Positions 35,303-48,224 are shown, counted from the first letter of the stretch. The stretch is DNA of 64,000 nt from Telopea speciosissima (GCF_018873765.1 NC_057925.1:35866646-35930645); one strand, 5' to 3'. Program-made: numbers and translations. Notes: a model not told the origin generated them from the sequence alone.

Positions 35303-38300
35303 TTGGGACCTAAGAGAAATTCTTTCAAGAAAGAGAGTGATCGCTGCTTCTTTTGCAAGAAGAAGGGTCACATAAAGAAGGACTGCAACAAATACAAGAT
35401 TTGGTTATCAAAACCCAAGCTATCAGGTATTGATTCTTTGGCTTTTGTTTGTGAATCCAATCCATTAGAAGCCTTATCCAGTTCTTGGAGGCTAGACGAT
35501 GGGGCAACTAACTGTGTTGCTTTTACCATATAGGGATTCATAAATCGAAAGAGGCCAAATCAGGATGAATCAAGGCTTGTCATAGGAAATGATGGATATG
35601 TTGACGTAAAGTTCGTGGGAGATATCATTTTATTACTAGTTTCTAGTTTTAATTTGACTGTAAAGAATACTTTTTATGTATCGTTTTTCAGGCGAAATTT
35701 AATTTCATTTTCAGTGTTGGACATTGGTAGTTATCATTTTTTTGTTTCAAGTAAAGTTGGTTCCTACATTATGTCCAATGGATTGTACAGACTGTGTTTA
35801 TCTTTCAATGATAACTAGGCCTCCTATAAAGTTAAAAACATTGTTTCCAAAAGACCCTTACCTAAAGAACGGTCCTTCACATTGAGGCACAAGAGACTAG
35901 GTCATATTTCTAAGGCAAGAGTGGAAAGGCTGATAAAGTTTGACATCTTACCTACTCTCGAAAGTGATCTAGAAACTTATGTAGACTGTTGTAAGGGAAA
36001 GATGACCAAGATAAAAAAGATATCTGCAATTCATAGTTCGGACCTGTTAGAGGTCATTCATACTGACATTAGTGGTCTCTATTCAGCCTCATTGTGTAGA
36101 AATTTTATTTCATCACTTTTATAGATGACTATTTCCAATATGGCTATCTGTTATTAATTAAAGAAAAATCTGAATCTCTTGACACGTCAAGATTTTTAGG
36201 ACTGGAGTTGAGAAACAGTTGGGGAAAGTTATTAAAATTGTTAAATTTGATCGTGGGGGTGAGTATTATGGCAGACATGGCGATGTTGGACAGCTTAAGG
36301 GCCCGTTTGCCAAATACCTAGAGGACTCTGGGATAGTTTGTCAGTTGACTATGCCAGGAAGTCCTGAGCAAAATGGTGTCACCGAAAGGCATAATTGCAC
36401 TGGTGAGGAGTAGGGGTGTCAACGGGCTGGTTCGGGCCGGTTTCGGTTCGGGCTTTTCGGTTTCGGTGTGACTTTTATAGAAATCGAAACCAAACCATTA
36501 AGAAATGTTCGGTTTCGGTGCGGTTTAGTTTTGTGTCGGTTTTGGTTTATGATAACGGGTTGATATCGGTTTGGATTCGATTTGGTACCGATTTTATATA
36601 ACTAGTAAGGTCCGGTTAGTGCTAATTTTTCTTCTCTTTTTTTTATAAGTACATAAAATATTTCAAATACAATGCATTTTTGTATCCTATGTCCTATGGC
36701 CTATGGATACAATTAGTTGGGTAATCACTAACAAAGGATATGAGATAAAGTGAGAAACTATCACAACACATTTAGGGGGCAATGGGGGCATTAGGCATTT
36801 ATTAATTTACTCATTTATCGGGTTAGGTCGGTTCGGTTTGGGTTCGGGACTAACGGTTCAGGCTACCGGTGCACCGTCGGGCTAGCCCAAACCAAACCAA
36901 ACTGTTTGCCTCTCTGGATCCACAAATCGAACCGAACCATTAAGAGTTTGGTCCGGTGTGGTCTGGGCTCGTTCGGGCTGGTTCAGGTCGGTTTCATCAG
37001 TTCGGGTTGGGTATTGACACCCCTAGTGAGGAGTATGGTTAGTAAGACAAATTCACCTAAGATGGGAGAGGTTTTGAAAACTATTCCTTATATCCTTAAC
37101 CCTGTAGCTACTGAACCCAGTTTAAACCATCTTAAAGTTTGGGGGTGCTCTGCAGAAGTAAAACTATTTTATCCGACTTTGAACAAGTTGGATCCTAGGA
37201 CTATTCGTTATTATTTTATTAGCTACCTAGATCATTCAAAGGGATATAAATTTTATAATCCCTATGGAGGCATTAGGATTATGGACCCATAGAAAGCGAA
37301 GTTTCTAGAATTTGATGTGATCGAAAAGAATGATTGTTCTTAGGCTGTTCAAGATAGTGACATGGTTGGTACATTAGTACCTGTTTTTCTACCTATTCAG
37401 ACGGATGTGGGGCATACTACACCATTGGTTACACCCGCTGGAGTTCAGGAGCCTGATATTGATATGGTCCTTGACATTCATGTAGCACCTGATGAGATTC
37501 CTCTTAATCAAGATACTGTTGAGGATTCTATCATTGATGCAGTTCCAGCTGAGATTCCTCAGATTCAGGGTGAGGCAGTGGTAGCACCATTACGGAAATC
37601 CATCAGGGAGAGAAATTCAGAAATACCTTCTATCTATGAGGTCTATCTTGGAGAACATGACTACGACATTGGTTGTGTGATTGATCCAGTTACTTATTCG
37701 GGCGTTGTTTCTAATTCTTAATTAGATTTGTGGTTAGATATGATGAGAGATGAGGTACAATCGATGAAACATAATGTTGTTTGGGAGCTTATTGATTTAA
37801 ACTTAAGGGTTTTACGGTGGATGGTTCAAACCATCTTGTGTAGACTCAAGAAGTTTATTTAAGGTCTTAAGCAAGCTTTCAGGTAGTAGTATTTAAAATT
37901 CGACAGTGTCGTGACTTCATTCAGTTTTGTGAAAAATAAAACGGATCAATGTGTATATCACAAGGTCAGTGGGAGCAAATTCTGTTTTCTCATATTTTAT
38001 GTAGATGACATCCTGCTTGCTAGCAGTGACCTAGGGATGTTGCATAACTGAAAGCAACTATTATCTAGGGAATTTGACATGAAAGACCTTGGTGAAGTTT
38101 CTTTTATCCTTGGCATTAAGATCCATAGGGATCGTTCGCGCCATGTACTTAAGTTTTTTCTCAGATGGCTTATGTTGATCATATTCAGGAGAGGTTCAGT
38201 ATGCTAGATTGCAAACCTGAGAATGTTCCTGTTCTCAGGGGTGACAAACTAAGCTCGACACAGTGCCCAAAAAATAAAGCTGAGAAGGATGAAATAATGA

Positions 38301-38900
38301 GGTGCCTTATGCTAACGCACTAGGTAGTATCATGGATGCTCAGGTCTGTATCAGACTGGATATTGCCTTTGTGACGGGTCTTCTTGATAGATATCAGTAA
38401 GATCCTAGTCTTAGTCACTGGGTTGCTACCAAGAAAGTATTGAAGTACTTGAAGGGGATAAAAGATTATATGCAATATAAAGACACATCCTGAACTCAAG
38501 CTAATGGGTCATATAGACTCCGACCTTGCTGGTTGTGAGGATGATAGGAGGTCCACATCTGGTTATGTTTTTCTGATGGTAGGAAGGGCAGTATCATAGA
38601 ACAGTACAAAACAGACATTGGTAACCATTTTGACTAAACAAGTAAAATTTATAGCACGCCATGGGTTGCTACTCAGGTTATTTGACTCAGGAATCTCATA
38701 AAGTAGTTGACCATTTTTTTAAATTTTGTGGATAGACCTATCCAGATATATAGTGATAACAGCTTTGCTGTGTTGTTTATAAACAACAATAAATGACTTA
38801 GAGGGTCTAAGCACATGGAGGTCAAGTTTTTTACCGTAAAGGAGACAGTAAAGAAATGAGACATTGCAGTGGAGCATATTGGTACGGATGATATGGTTAT
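35303..38900 (+). pseudogene. Copia pol, broken and split by a hAT insertion
   Basis: In order: a zinc knuckle CFFCKKKGHIKKDC (35344-35385, CX2CX4HX4C intact); a protease start reading 'WRLDDGATNCV' near 35493, where the family has D-S-G, so the catalytic triplet is altered; a pre-integrase 'LRHKRLGHISKARVERLIKF' (35882); integrase 'VIHTDISG' (36054) and 'VKFDRGGEYYGRHG' (36241) up to the hAT at 36411; integrase C-terminal part resuming at 37034 ('LKVWGCSAEVKLFYP'); a linker with stops (37.3-37.7 kb); reverse transcriptase with an intact 'FYVDDILLASS' box near 38000; and RNase H pieces to about 38900. Several stops and shifts; inactive. Confidence 0.88.
36411..37025. mobile_element. hAT-type miniature element inserted in the copia integrase
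   Basis: 615 bp with perfect 12-bp terminal inverted repeats TAGGGGTGTCAA...TTGACACCCCTA and a perfect 8-bp target duplication GTGAGGAG (36403-36410 and 37026-37033). Subterminal regions are packed with 'ggttcgg'/'ggtttcgg' motifs in both orientations, likely transposase-binding repeats. No coding frame of its own. A related fragment lies at 40788. Confidence 0.92.
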
Positions 38901-39656
38901 AGATCCCCTAACCTAAGGTCTTCGCCCTTGTGTTTTGAAAGACATGTCATAAGCATGGACTTAGGTGCATCATGGGATGTGGTTAGTTAGTGTGATTGTT
39001 TTTGGCTCCGTTGTAAAATGAAGTTTCTTTTCATCTGTAATTTTTATCGTGTGGTAAACTTTGGCTTATATATATCAGTTGTCATTGCATGCAATTTTTT
39101 TTTGGACACATGGGTGTTTCATTTATTGACATGATATATTTATATTCGATTTTAAAGACTTAAGGAATATGTTAATCTTAAGCAAGGCTGGGGCATTAAA
39201 TTATTACCCTAAAGGTATGTCTTGTAACACATAAAGTAAAACTCGAGTTATTCAAGATGAGACATACAGATTCATTGGAATCATAAAGATTATTTCTCTA
39301 GTGAGCCTGTGCCACTTAAAGAAGAGAAATTTTGGACTGACAAATGGATAATACATAAGGAATCACTATGTGAGTATTATCTCGTTGCCACACTACCATA
39401 TTGCATCCATGTTAGTAAAGTTGAGGGCTCTCGTGACCATGGAAGGCTCTGTGTCGCTTGATCATAGATGCAGTTACCGCCATGATTCGGTGTCTAAAAC
39501 TCTATGGGACAGGATTGACTTTCTAATATGACCTCTAGACCAATTTATTTTAAAAAACATGCACATAAAGTTTTTTTTAAAGGGTTGTTAGCCTGTGATT
39601 TGTTTTGGTCAAAACTATTTTTAATCTCTTTAAAAATGAGTGATTTAATATAAGTC

Positions 39657-39668
39657 AAAGTGGGAGAA
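39657..39668 (+). other. Polypurine tract of the younger copia element
   Basis: AAAGTGGGAGAA directly before the TG of the 3' LTR, the normal plus-strand primer position. Confidence 0.88.
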
Positions 39669-40200
39669 TGTTAGAATTATATGGAATATAATTCCATATT
39701 CCCTATTATGGACTAATATTAAATAAACTGAAACTCAGGCTAATTATGGTATTGATCTAATTAAGGGGGTCATTGAGTTATATTAGGAATCCTATGTGGA
39801 CTGGCTTTAGTGTGGGCAGATAGATTCCTATTGGGACTGTGATGAGTCAAACCCTATAGGGATTACTATATAAGGAGAGCTAGGTCCCCCCTCTACCAAT
39901 AACAACTAATTATTCTCAATCACTATTGAGGAGTGCATTCTGGAAAGAGAGGGAGATATTCAGTGTTCATCATCCCTGCGCATACGGTATTCTCATCAGA
40001 TCAGTTACTTTGGGAATAGAGGGAAAGCACCTAGATCTTTGTTCTTTATTTTTTGCTGCAATCATCATCACTATGGATGCGAAACAAGGTTGGTGGTTCT
40101 ATCCCTGTTTTCTATTATTTATTTGATTGTGTTCTTGAACGTCCCATGGAGATCCTGGCTTTTGGGATTTTGTCCCTATTTGGATCGATTTATTCTAACA
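39669..40200 (+). repeat. 3' LTR of the younger copia element
   Basis: 532 bp TG...CA, ~95% like 32738-33273 by eye, with small length differences near the start and in the C-run after the TATA box. Followed by the TCAAG duplication. Confidence 0.92.
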
Positions 40201-40205
40201 TCAAG

Positions 40206-42190
40206 GCATCAAGCATCCAAAAGCCAAGCAAAAACCAAATGGATCACTGAGATATGAGCATCGATGGAACATCTCCAACTTAATTGAATTGAAGACTCAA
40301 GTCATGTGGAGATCATCTAACAAGCTCAAGTGACATAGAAGTCAAGGATCAAACACTCTCCAAGCATTAAAGGAATTAAGACTGAAGAGTAGCTATGTAA
40401 TAACCCAAAATTCTAGAAACCCTAATGGAGGTATACATGCTACGGTACACATTATTAAATTATATTATGAATTGCATGTATTTGTTGTGGTGTTAGATGA
40501 TGTGCTGATATTGGTAAATTGAACCAAGTCAATTTTGGTTCAGTGGAATGGCTCATGTTTTATTGATTAAGCATGATTGCTCTAGTGGTTCAGTTTGGTT
40601 CAGTTTGAACCAAACTGGTTCTAGTTTTCTATACAGGCCAATTAAGATAAGATTTGGCCAGCAGGTTGAGTTGGCTAGAACTGATTTGGGCTTCTTAAAT
40701 CCCAAATCCTAGACTGTTTAGGTTTCTAAAATGAAACCAATTTTAAGCTTTAGGAGATTGCATATGCATGATAACGTTGGATAAGGGTAAGGGTGTCAAT
40801 CGGGTGGTTCGATTTTTTTGGTTTCGGTGTGTGTTTCAAGGAAACCGAAATGAACCAATAAGGACGTTTTGGTTTTGGTTCGGGTTGGACTCGGTTTGGT
40901 TCACTTTGTGATATTGGTTTCAATTTGGTTTGGTTCGGTTTGAAACCCAGGTATAGGCTGGTTTTGGGTAGGGATTTGGAAGAGTCGGCAAACAAAAGGT
41001 TCTGTTTGACAAAATTCCTGGCCTGAGTTAACAAAAATAGAGTCTCGATGTCGACAGATGCCTTGTCGACGTCAACTTCTGGGAATTTCCCCGCTAAACA
41101 TGGACTTTGTATCTTCGGATTTGTTTGCTTATGCATGATCTAATCAATTCTTGGAGACCATGAACCCATTTAGGTTCATTCCTTGGTCCCCAAGGTGTCC
41201 TGCAAACGTGATAAGCATGCCTACTTGCCCAATTCTGATTAGCCAAGGGTGTTGAAACTCATTTGCACCATATGTGAAACCAACCCCCATACTGTAGACA
41301 CTGAATTTTGTCATCCCAAAACATTCCCCATCTTGCCACTAATAATTGGAGCCCAAATTAGTCCTCAGAGGTTTTGTACTATGGAAAATGACCATTTTGC
41401 ACCTATAATGATTGGGATTCCCAAACACTACCAGAATAAGATGAGACTTTTTATATACTATATTTTAATGATATTAAAGCATGTCCTAAAATTTGGAGTA
41501 CATTATACGTCGTTTGGCCATTATTTCATTACACCTTAATTTTACAAGCTCTGTCTACATTTACGACACAGATGTGATTGTGTTCTCAGATAAATCTATG
41601 GTTTATATTTATGCCATTGATTATAACATTCAAAATTTTTTCTGATGATACGTAGATCATCAAATTCTGATGGTCAGATCTCTTGGAATCACTTACAGAA
41701 GTTTGCTAAAAAGAAGATCGCACTACGGACCAGCTGAATTTAAACACAGATTTGATAGTGTTTGTGGAAGAATTTATGGTCAATCTTTCTTTTTTTGGGT
41801 AAAGAATTTATGGTCAATCTTAACATCATTGGAAATTACATCCAAATTTATTTCCTCCGATATAAAGATTGCCAAAATCGGACTATCGGATCTCCCGAAA
41901 TCAATCATGGAAGTTAGTAGAAAATGCGATCAAGACACAGGGCCCAGCCGGGCCCATTTTTTTAGGCCCTTGAGATGCTGTCAAGTGGTAGCATCTCATA
42001 TCTAGAAAATATTGGATCCATAGATACTCCATTGGAGGATCAGTGGAGTGGCAGATCCTCCATTAGAGGATCCAAGTATTTACGAGAAGGCCCCTCTCCC
42101 TTCGTATAAATAGTATCTCAGTTTCATTTGAAAAGCACACCTAAACATCTCTACCTCTCTGAGGAGTGCTCTCTCCTCTTTAGGCTCTTC
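40206..42190. other. Intergenic repeat-derived DNA; possible LTR promoter at the end
   Basis: No gene is visible. A short perfect-looking palindrome around 'ggttcagtttgaacc' lies near 40590. A hAT fragment is annotated separately. From about 41930 to 42190 the sequence has LTR character, with 'cgtataaatagtatctcag' at about 42105 and a CT-rich leader after it. The LINE at 42203 landed in this leader, and the interrupted sequence continues at 45697 towards gypsy integrase. Confidence 0.4.
40788..40965 (+). mobile_element. Fragment of the same hAT miniature-element family
   Basis: Starts 'taagggtgtcaatcggg', one mismatch from the 12-bp end of the element at 36411, and continues with 'ggtttcggtgtg', 'ggttttggttcgg' and 'ggtttggttcggttt' motifs. 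I find no matching right end, so it is a left-end fragment or a diverged relative. Confidence 0.6.
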
Positions 42191-42202
42191 AAACTTTTAG
42201 AG

Positions 42203-45200
42203 TTCCCCCAACAGGTTCCCCCTCCATCCATCCTCTCTCGAAAACTCTCCCACTGTCAAGATGTTCTTCAGAGTTTGGAATCGGGAATGCCTTGGACATC
42301 TCCAGCTGAACATTAATCACCTGAATAATGAGCTGCTGCAACTTCAGAATCTTCCTATCAGAATGGCTTCCCAGGTAAGAGAGAACATTATTTCTAAAGA
42401 GCTCGAGGAATGCTTAGCTCGTGAAGAGGAATTTTGGCAGCAACAGTCCCGCATTTCTTGGCTACAAGGAGGAGATAAGAACTCTAGTTTCTTCCATGCG
42501 AGAACGATTCAGAGGAGGCAACACAATCGGATCCTCAAGCTGAAAGAAGATTCTGGATCATAAATTGATTCTGAATAGGGGATCTATGAGGAAATTTTTG
42601 GTTATTACCAAAAATTATTCCGGTCAGACTTCAGAGGGTGTGGATGAAGAAGCGTTGGACACTATTCTTCAATGTATACATCCTAATATTTTCCTACAGG
42701 AAAATGATATGTTGTGCTCCTCACCTACTAGGGAGGAGATCAAAACAGCTTTGTTTGAGATGGGACCACTGAAATCCCCAGGTGTAGATGGTTTCCCTCC
42801 TATCTTTTTTTAAAATTTCTGGGAACTAATCCACTTGGACCTCTATACCTTTGTGTCTGCTTTCTTCTCCACAGGTTCCCTCCCTCCAACTTGCAATGAT
42901 ACTCTTGTATGCCTTATTCCAAAAAAAGGGCAACCTGAAGTGGTAGGGGACTTTCACCCTATCAGCTTGTGTGCAGTGGCCACGAAGGTTATCACAAAAA
43001 TTCTGGCGACAAGGCTTCAACTCGTTCTTCCAAAGATCATCTCTCCTTCCCAGTCGGCTTTCATTCCAGGGCGCCTGATCTCAGACAACATTTATACAGC
43101 CCATAAAGCCTTCCACTATATAAAGAAGAGGAAGAAAGGGAGAAAACGCTTTGTGGCGGTCAAGCTAGACATGAAACAAGCTTATGATCGTGAGGAATGG
43201 CCTTTCATTGAAGGAATTCTCTCTCGTATGGGCTTCTCCAATTGCTTTGTGTCCCTTATCATGGCATGTGTGACAACAGTGACTTACTCAATATTAGTAA
43301 ATGGTGTTGAAAGATGTATGGTTAAGCCCTCAAGAGGGATCCGACAGGGAGACCCCATCTCCCCAGCCCTATTTATCCTATGCTCGCAAGGCCTCAGTGG
43401 TATTCTCAACCAGGGAGAGAAAGATGGTACATTCAAGGGTATCAAGATCCGGAATTGATCAATGCCCGTATCTCACCTTCATTTCGCAGATGACTGTCTC
43501 TTGTTTTTCAGAGGTGAAACTGCAAGAGATCTTTAATCTAAAGTAGTGCATGGATATATATTGTAGAGCAAGTGGGCATGCCATTAAATTGAAGAAATGC
43601 AGCTTTGTGTTTTAGCCCCAGTACAACCCATCGATTGAAGCGTTGGTTCTCAAAAAACCTCAAAATACCGTATGGGGACGGGCCCTCAAAGTACCTTGGT
43701 CTCCCAACTGATTTTGGGGTGTCAAAAGCGGATCTCTTCGACACCATCAGTGACAACATGAGCAGGAAATTACACAGCTGGACCCAAAATTACCTAACTC
43801 ATGCGGGAAGAGAGGTTCTCCTGAAATCGGTTGCTCTTCCCCTATCAAACTTCGTGCTTCTCACTTCAAAATTCCAAAGTCAATTCATGACAATATCAAA
43901 AAGGAAGCGGCTCGGTTTTTCTGGGGAGGGAAGAATGGAGTTGGGAAGATCCATTGGCTTTCTTGGGAAAGATTATGTCAACCCAAGCACCATGGCGGAA
44001 TAGGTTTCAGGGATCCCTCTATGCATAACATGGCTTTGTTATCAAAGATGGCTTGGAGATTGTTTACTGAACCTGAATCTAGATGGGGCTTGTTTATAAA
44101 GTCCATTTACTTTCCAAATGTGGATTTCCTACAAGCTAAATTTGGTAACAGCTCCTCCTGGGCCTGGAGAAGTATCCTTGAGGGCAGGAAGATTCTTGAG
44201 AAAGGTTTAGCATGGAAGATTGGAAAAGGCAACAAAGTTAATGTATGGACTGGTAAATGGCTCCCATCCCTTCCGGACTTCAAGATCCAACACCCACCTG
44301 CTGCTGATTGTCCCATCAAACTTGTCGCGGAGCTTATAGACCTAGACACAGGACAATGGAACCTAGACTCCCTCAAACTATGGTTTCACCAATCAGATAC
44401 AGATGCTATTCTAAAAATTGAACTATCTCTCCTTCCAGGTGAAGATACACAAATTTGGGGTGCCTCCACCAATGGGAAATTCTTGGTTAAATCCTCTTAT
44501 CAACTTCAATGTAAGCTATAACAAAATGAGAAGATTAACCGACCTTCATCTTCCTGAGTGAACAGATGGGAAACCACTCCTTCGTCAGTATGGTCAACAA
44601 TTTGGAAGAGTCATACGCTGCCGAAGATTAAGTCCTTTATCTTGAGGGCCTGTGCAGCAAGAATTGTAACTAGAGAAGGTCTCACTCAGAGGAAAGTTCC
44701 TTTGCATCCTCAGTGTCACCGGTGTGGAGCTAACTCTGAATCCATCAACCATATTCTCTTCCACTACCCATTCGCACAGGCAGTGTGGTTCGGGAGCTTC
44801 CTATCTTATTGGATACCCCCCCAAGCTTCCTTCTCTATGGCTAATTGGAATGAGAGTTGGAGCAATTGGCATCTCTTGGATAAACAAAGAAAAAGAGAAA
44901 TGGTGAGTCTCCATTGCTTCCTTGCCTGGAATATGTGGAAAGCTAGGAACGACCTAGTTTTTGGGAAAAGGAATTGGGACCCTAGAGAAGTTATTTCTAC
45001 AGCTCAGCAAGCCTTTGAGGAGTTTTACTTAAGCCTCACTCTAGCTCACCAGCTTCAGCAATGTACTCCTCCTACCCCCGCCTCTTTCCCCATTGGAACC
45101 CCCCTCTACAACCATTTGTAAAGCTGAACAGTGATGCTTCAAGAAGTGGAGATCTCAGGAATTGTGGGTTGGGTTTCATACTTCAAGACTCTCAAGGTCA

Positions 45201-45687
45201 CATAGTTCATGCCCAATCGGAAGGGTCAAGCTTTGAGTCCATTATTGAAGGAGAGGCCCTTGCCCTGTGTTCTGGTATGCTGGAAGCGTTAGCAAGTTGT
45301 GTTGATCACCTCATGGTCAAGTCTTATTGCCAAGAGCTGATCAACTACATCCAACACCCCTCCAGAGCAGCGCCCATTGGAGTCCAAGGCATTATTGAAG
45401 ATATTCTCCATCTTGCAGGCTATTTCCTGGAATGTAATTTCTCTTTTATTTCTAGAAGCTTCCATTCGAGGAAGAACAACTAGACAAGTACGGTTCACAG
45501 CTTTTAGTTGACAGATCGAGTATCCTGATAGAGTCCAATGTAGTTGCAGACTGCCTAGCCCGGAAGGCCCTATCAATTTTGTGTAAGATAGTCTAGCCTG
45601 ATTCCACTCCGTGGTTGATGGATATTTGTAATTCATCTTCTACGTGCCATACACATAATGAATAGATCTATCTTTACCAAAAAAAAA
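42203..45687 (+). mobile_element. 5'-truncated L1-type LINE with target duplication
   Basis: Starts after AAACTTTTAGAG (42191-42202) and ends in a short A-run followed by the same string (45685-45696; the first As merge with the tail), a target duplication of at least 9 bp. The endonuclease domain is absent. Remaining parts: a linker ('WLQGGDKNSSFFHARTIQRR', ~42460-42520); reverse transcriptase (~42720-43460; 'KSPGVDGFP', 'ISLCAVATKVITKILATRL', 'QSAFIPGRLISDN', 'RGIRQGDPISPALFILC'); the catalytic 'FADDCLLFF' in a shifted frame near 43485; 'KYLGLPTDFG' (~43690); a zinc-binding tail ('CHRCGANSESINHILFHYPF', ~44710); and RNase H ('LNSDASRSGDLRNCGLGF', 45124-45480). At least five frame breaks; inactive. 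Confidence 0.9.
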
Positions 45688-46039
45688 CTTTTAGAGCTCT
45701 GACCTCTCTTATCGGCTTAGTCCCTAGATAGTCCCTTGGAAAGTTGGGAATCCCTAGAGATGGATTAAAATCTAGAGAAAATCCTGCAAAAAGCTGGTAT
45801 GAGAGGAAAATTTCCATCAGACTACTTGTGTTTCTAAGCCTTCAAGTCCAGGCTCCAATCTCTTCCCTCTCTAGCTTAGTCCCTTGATAGTGCCTTGGAA
45901 AAGCTGGAAACCATTGGAGAAAGATTGAAATCCAGTTGGAATTTTCCAAAAAGCTAGTGAGAGCAGGAAATCTCCAAAAAAATCCTAAAAAATCCCAAAT
46001 TCTCCCAGGAGTATTGAATTGCTCTTGGACTATGCCACC

Positions 46040-46660
46040 TACCTACGACTTACAGACCACAAACTAATGGAGCAGTGGAAGCGGCCAACAAAAATGTTTT
46101 AGTCATATTGCAAAAAAATGACTGATACTCATAGAGATTGGGCAGACAAGCTCCCATATACGTTATGGGCTTATCGGACGTCCATTTGAACTTCTATTGG
46201 GGCAACTCCTTTTTCATTGGCCTATAGAATGGAGGCAGTATTACTTGTAGAAGTCCAAGTACCATCCCTCAGAGTATTGATGGACAACAAATTACCGAAG
46301 GAGAATGGATGCAGGACAGGCATGATGAGCTCACCTTGCTAGATGAGAAAAGGATGAAGGCCATGGATCACCCCAAAAAGTACCAACTCAGAATGGTGAG
46401 GGCCTTTAACAAAGGAGTTCACTTGCGGAACATTGAAGAAAGAGATTTGGTTCTTCGAGAGCAAAGAGCACCTGTCCACGACCCAAGGGGCAAGTTCAGG
46501 CCGAATGGAGGGGACCTTATCAAGTAAAGAAAATCCTAACTTGGCAAGTTGTTCGACTCATGGATCTTGATGGAGAAGATGTCAAGGGCCTTGTCAACAT
46601 GGACCAACTCAAAAATATTTCGTGTAGCCGTCAGGTCTACATGAACTACGTTTGACTTGA
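46040..46660 (+). pseudogene. Ty3/gypsy integrase C-terminal part (Tat-like)
   Basis: Plus-strand frames, broken by stops and shifts, read the integrase end: the 'QTNGAVEAANKNV' region near 46060, 'DKLPYTLWAYRTS' (~46150), 'TPFSLAYRMEAVL' (~46205) and 'LVLREQRAPVHDPRGKFRPN' (~46450-46510), then 'GEDVKGLVNMDQL' (~46575). The wording fits gypsy elements of the Tat/Ogre group without a chromodomain. Upstream pol is missing. The LINE sits about 350 bp before it, and the interval 45697-46040 shows no domain. Confidence 0.82.
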
Positions 46661-46929
46661 TTCCTTTTCAAAGGATATGTAGGCAACTTAGCATGCTCAA
46701 GGGTGGTCACAACAATCCTTCACCAGGGACATATTCCTAAATCCACCACCCAACAATTTCCACCACCCATCCAAAAAAAATTTTCCACCCAACAAAAATC
46801 TACCATCCGACATCTTCTCATATGTTACTGATAGGAGCTGACTATTCCTTGAGTCCAAAAAATATAAAAAAAGAACGAAAGAGAGATCTTTTCTAGTTTA
46901 TTAAAAAGTTCTTCGGTTGAGTATAGGCA

Positions 46930-47970
46930 TGATGTACCCCCCCCCAAAGAGGGAAACTCTCAACGAGACTTTACGTAAATGGACCATCGATATGAGTTCG
47001 GACGATCCAACCACTTTGGAAGATGTACATTTACCCCCTTAAGAGGATTATGTATGTGGAGGTCCATAATGACACATTTTGGCAAGTATACCAATGTTGC
47101 GATCCAGAACTGCATGTTTTCAGATTTGCAGATGTGAAGACAACCCCCACAATTGAAGAGTTTTGAGCTTGCATGCTCTCACCACTGCCAGGAAGACTTT
47201 TTCGTCCCCCTCTACACAATAACTATGAAGAAGTTTTACAAGATTTCTTCAGATGGACCAAGAAGGAAGTTGAGAAGGTCATGGAATATGGCAGAGTTGA
47301 CATTATGAAAATAGCAAGAATCTTTTCCAAGCAGGAAAGCGTCAGAGAAGTTCAACAGAAGAACAGAAGGAAAGCATATTTATTCTGCAGGATTAGGAGA
47401 TACTTGCTGTACACCCAGAGAAAAGGTATTCTCCTTATAAGGGCCGACATTGTTCAACAGCTTCTAGAAGGATGTGACATCGCTCCTACTGTGCCAGCTA
47501 AGACTTTCAAGGGTTTGGATGACATGAGTGCTTCCCAAAAGTATGGCACAGATTATTGTGCAGGAGTACCAATAATTTTGCAAATATGGTTATTGGAAAG
47601 GCTACAATTGGTCCAACCAATACCCAACACCAAGCTACAACTAAAGCATTTCCGAATCCGAAGAGAAACGTTAGAGTTTCATACGATCAAGGATTGGAGG
47701 AAATATTTGGAAGAAAGAACGGACTAGAAGATTCAGTGGGATTACCATTGGTGGAATAAAAAGGCCCCAATCTTCAAGACCCAGGGTTGTGATTATGTGC
47801 GGTTGATGGGTTTGACCCATACCACTTTCTATTTACCTCATCTTGTACCCATGCAGTATCATTTGACTCCGAAAGCATAGACAGTGAAGGTTCGACCACC
47901 AAAAGAGCTAACGCCGAAGATCGTGAATCTACTGGACGAATTGTGGATGAAATATGTATTTGTGGGGTAA
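46930..47970 (+). pseudogene. Extra retroelement ORF, DUF7745-like
   Basis: From an ATG near 46930 ('MMYPPPKRETLNETLRKWT') the plus strand carries one reading with interruptions: a stop or frameshift near 47040, a TGA at about 47164, a frameshift after the block at 47173-47727, and a TAG near 47878. It ends at the TAA at 47968-47970. Pieces include 'WTKKEVEKVMEYGRVDIMKI', 'LIRADIVQQLLEGCD', 'IILQIWLLERLQLVQPIP' and 'CDYVRLMGLTHTTFYLP'. It resembles the DUF7745 proteins encoded by plant gypsy elements downstream of or near gag-pol. Function unknown. Position after integrase on the same strand supports membership of this element. Family assignment is from memory and should be searched. Confidence 0.6.
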
Positions 47971-48224
47971 TCTTATTGAACTATGTATCAATTCCATCTC
48001 TCTTTTTTCCGTTGCTTTACCATTCCCATGCATGTAACAATCAAGGATTAAATGAAAAACGTTTGGGATTGTGCCTTGCAAAGGAAAAAGTAAATGTCTC
48101 AAAATAATTAACATGTTTTGTTCATAAGATAAAATAAAGAAAAAAAAAACATCTAAAATCCATACAACATTCTAAAAATGATAAAAGAAAAAGTATGTGT
48201 AACAACTTGGGGAGGGGGAGAAGG

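Larger units (their letters stand above)
32738..40200 (+). mobile_element. Younger Ty1/copia element with nested hAT insertion
   Basis: Two LTRs (32738-33273 and 39669-40200) bound it, with a tRNA primer site just inside the first and a polypurine tract just before the second. Exact TCAAG duplications flank it (32733-32737 and 40201-40205). Gag-pol lies between in copia order (gag, protease, integrase, reverse transcriptase, RNase H) but carries stops and shifts throughout, so it is not autonomous now. The LTRs differ at roughly 28 of ~530 positions by eye (~95% alike), younger than the element at 3589-19416. A 615-bp hAT element sits in the integrase region. The 33.3-34.6 kb leader includes a ~22-bp A-run at ~33581. 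Confidence 0.93.
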
